In this document: positions 62,881 through 64,000 of the stretch, piece by piece
Layout of the letters: each line of letters begins with the position of its first letter
How positions within the stretch are numbered: the first letter of the stretch is position 1
Assembly: GCA_947499505.1 (NCBI GenBank)
Contig: CANMOQ010000003.1
Location: 248,001-312,000 of the forward strand
Direction: 5' to 3'
DNA length: 64,000 bases
Origin: an uncultured Erythrobacter sp.
Lineage (GTDB): Bacteria > Pseudomonadota > Alphaproteobacteria > Sphingomonadales > Sphingomonadaceae
Notes under the pieces: model-generated
What the model saw: only the letters and a program-made list of their open reading frames with translations
The model's database searches: none
Told to the model about the DNA's origin: nothing
Position numbers and translations under genes: made by a program

Positions 62881-64000
62881 ATGGGCAGATTGATCAAAGG
62901 ATGGGCCGCGCTTATTGCGGCTGCATTAGCTCTCGCCATGCCGGTCACCGCTGCGGCGACCGGCGCCGCCCCCGCTGCTGACGCATTCGAAGAGACGATT
63001 GCTGAGGCCAAATCGCTGATGATGGGCGATTCCGCCCAAGCTCTAAAGCTTGCGCGCGAAGCCAAAGAACTCGTTTCAGGCGACACCAAGGCTGAAAACA
63101 AGTCACGCCTGACCGCGCAATGGCTCGAGGGCGAAGCCCTTATGCGCCTCAATCGCGGCGATGAAGCGCAAGCGATCATCGCATCGGCGCTCAATGAAGT
63201 GGCCAAAAGCTTCCCTGGCGACAAGCTGCACGCTGACCTGCTGCGCTCGCAGGCCTCTTACAAGGCTCGCCAGGCTGAATATGGCGAAGCTCTCTCGTTC
63301 TTCCTCGAAGCGGATGAGCGCTACAAGGCCCTGGGCGAAAACCGCAGCCGCGCAATTGTGCTGCAAAACATCGGTTCGCTCTATTCAGACGCGCGAGATT
63401 ATGAGCGCATGCTTGGCTATTACCGTCAAGCGGGCGAGGCTTTTCCAGAAGACAACGCCCTCGCCCTCTCGGCGCACAACAACACCGGTAACGCGCTGAA
63501 GCAGCTTGACCGGTTGGAAGAGGCCGAAGACGAATTTCGTCAAGCTCTGTCGGTGGCTGGCAAAATGTCGAGTCCGCTGCTGGAAGCCCGGATCCTCACG
63601 AATATTGCATCGACCCAATATCTAAATGGTCAGTACGCAGCAGCAGAAGACACTGCAGCGCGCGGCCTTCGAATCGCATACGACCAAGCACCCGAATGGC
63701 GCCCGTTCCTTTACGGCGTGCGGGCGCAGATTGAGCTTAGCCGCGGCGATCTGGGCCGTGCGGGGGACTACATTGGCCGCGCCTTTGATGGTCAGGAGCT
63801 AGATGCGACCTCTCCGCTGTTCCGCGATTTCCACGATGCCGCTCACAAAATTTACTCCGCGCGCGGCGAGTACAAACTCGCTGCCGATCACTTGGCCGCA
63901 TATCACCGGATCGAGGGCCAAGCTCAAGATCTCTCTGCCGTTGCGAACAACGCCCTGCTGGGCGCTCGCTTCGATGCGGAAAACAGAGAGCTGCGCATTT
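62881..64000 (+). CDS. Secreted TPR protein, 3' part outside window
   Basis: 373 codons are visible before the right edge. It has a signal peptide (LIKGWAALIAAALALAMPVTAAA) and then consecutive helix-turn-helix TPR-like pairs: YGEALSFFLEADERYKALGE, AIVLQNIGSLYSDARDYERM, NNTGNALKQLDRLEEAEDEF and ILTNIASTQYLNGQYAAAED. AGGGA precedes the ATG. Many proteins of this kind continue with a coiled coil, a TM helix and a GGDEF or histidine-kinase domain; ENRELRI at the edge fits the start of such a coiled coil, but this cannot be seen. It is 68 bp after the protease gene on the same strand and is probably co-transcribed. Confidence 0.8.
   Translation, partial: MGRLIKGWAALIAAALALAMPVTAAATGAAPAADAFEETIAEAKSLMMGDSAQALKLAREAKELVSGDTKAENKSRLTAQWLEGEALMRLNRGDEAQAIIASALNEVAKSFPGDKLHADLLRSQASYKARQAEYGEALSFFLEADERYKALGENRSRAIVLQNIGSLYSDARDYERMLGYYRQAGEAFPEDNALALSAHNNTGNALKQLDRLEEAEDEFRQALSVAGKMSSPLLEARILTNIASTQYLNGQYAAAEDTAARGLRIAYDQAPEWRPFLYGVRAQIELSRGDLGRAGDYIGRAFDGQELDATSPLFRDFHDAAHKIYSARGEYKLAADHLAAYHRIEGQAQDLSAVANNALLGARFDAENRELRI

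Overview
The window is a chromosomal segment from an alphaproteobacterium of the order Sphingomonadales, most likely an Erythrobacteraceae member (Erythrobacter/Altererythrobacter type). This is inferred from the gene content: TonB-dependent receptors, a DUF465/DUF1465 cluster, an Entner-Doudoroff operon under a LacI-type regulator, a nitrogen-type PTS enzyme I, CtrA-like TTAACCAT sites, and a by-eye G+C near 60 %. I saw no rRNA, tRNA, insertion sequence, integrase, prophage or CRISPR array, so it reads as core chromosome with some lineage-specific genes. Most neighbours are collinear housekeeping blocks separated by short spacers.

Layout. 1-3.3 kb: pyrB (cut by the left edge), a palindromic repeat, sppA and a small DUF2805 gene. 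3.35-7.9 kb: a TetR regulator, its probable operator, a TonB-dependent receptor and a sulfotransferase. 8-13.3 kb: serS (with an extra internal block), surE, a K+ channel with an RCK domain, a DUF1761 membrane protein and rimO. 13.3-17.9 kb: poorly characterised genes (a DnaJ-zinc-finger-like membrane protein, a LuxR-HTH/alpha-beta-hydrolase fusion with a degenerate active site, two secreted proteins, a transglutaminase). 17.9-26.1 kb: a LacI regulator divergent from zwf-edd-glk and a divergent PEP-carboxylase homologue, all four overlapping or nearly touching. 26.3-34.1 kb: L,D-transpeptidase, tilS, cpoB, a RodZ-like protein, ptsP, two DUF465 genes and DUF1465. 34.2-44.7 kb: glpK, an MBL-fold hydrolase, nadA, a small promoter/sORF/hairpin locus, an EamA transporter, an old-yellow-enzyme reductase, a lipoprotein, lipB, a membrane protein, a PmtA-like methyltransferase, an MFS transporter and an ArsC-family protein. 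44.8-50 kb: a siderophore-type receptor behind a Fur-like site, an orphan [2Fe-2S] subunit with an aldolase-family gene, and a MATE pump.

50.1-59.2 kb is a compact chemotaxis operon: cheA, cheW, cheY, cheB, cheR, then a GGDEF/EAL protein and a methyl-accepting chemotaxis protein. There are no flagellar genes in the window. The CheA carries extra C-terminal CheW-like and receiver-like parts. A CtrA-like half-site lies just upstream of cheA.

The most unusual locus is at the right end (59.6-64 kb). It encodes a secreted subtilisin-family protease with an intact Asp/His/Ser triad, eleven exact-length tandem heptapeptides of the type I-x-[PA]-F-[YW]-G-D, and a C-terminal region that looks like an outer-membrane barrel. 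A secreted TPR protein follows and runs off the window. A second TTAACCAT site precedes the protease. Other points worth checking are the SerRS insertion, the PEPC-like protein in the Entner-Doudoroff operon, the tilS start, the strong promoter plus 18-bp perfect hairpin after nadA, and two distant copies of one palindromic repeat.
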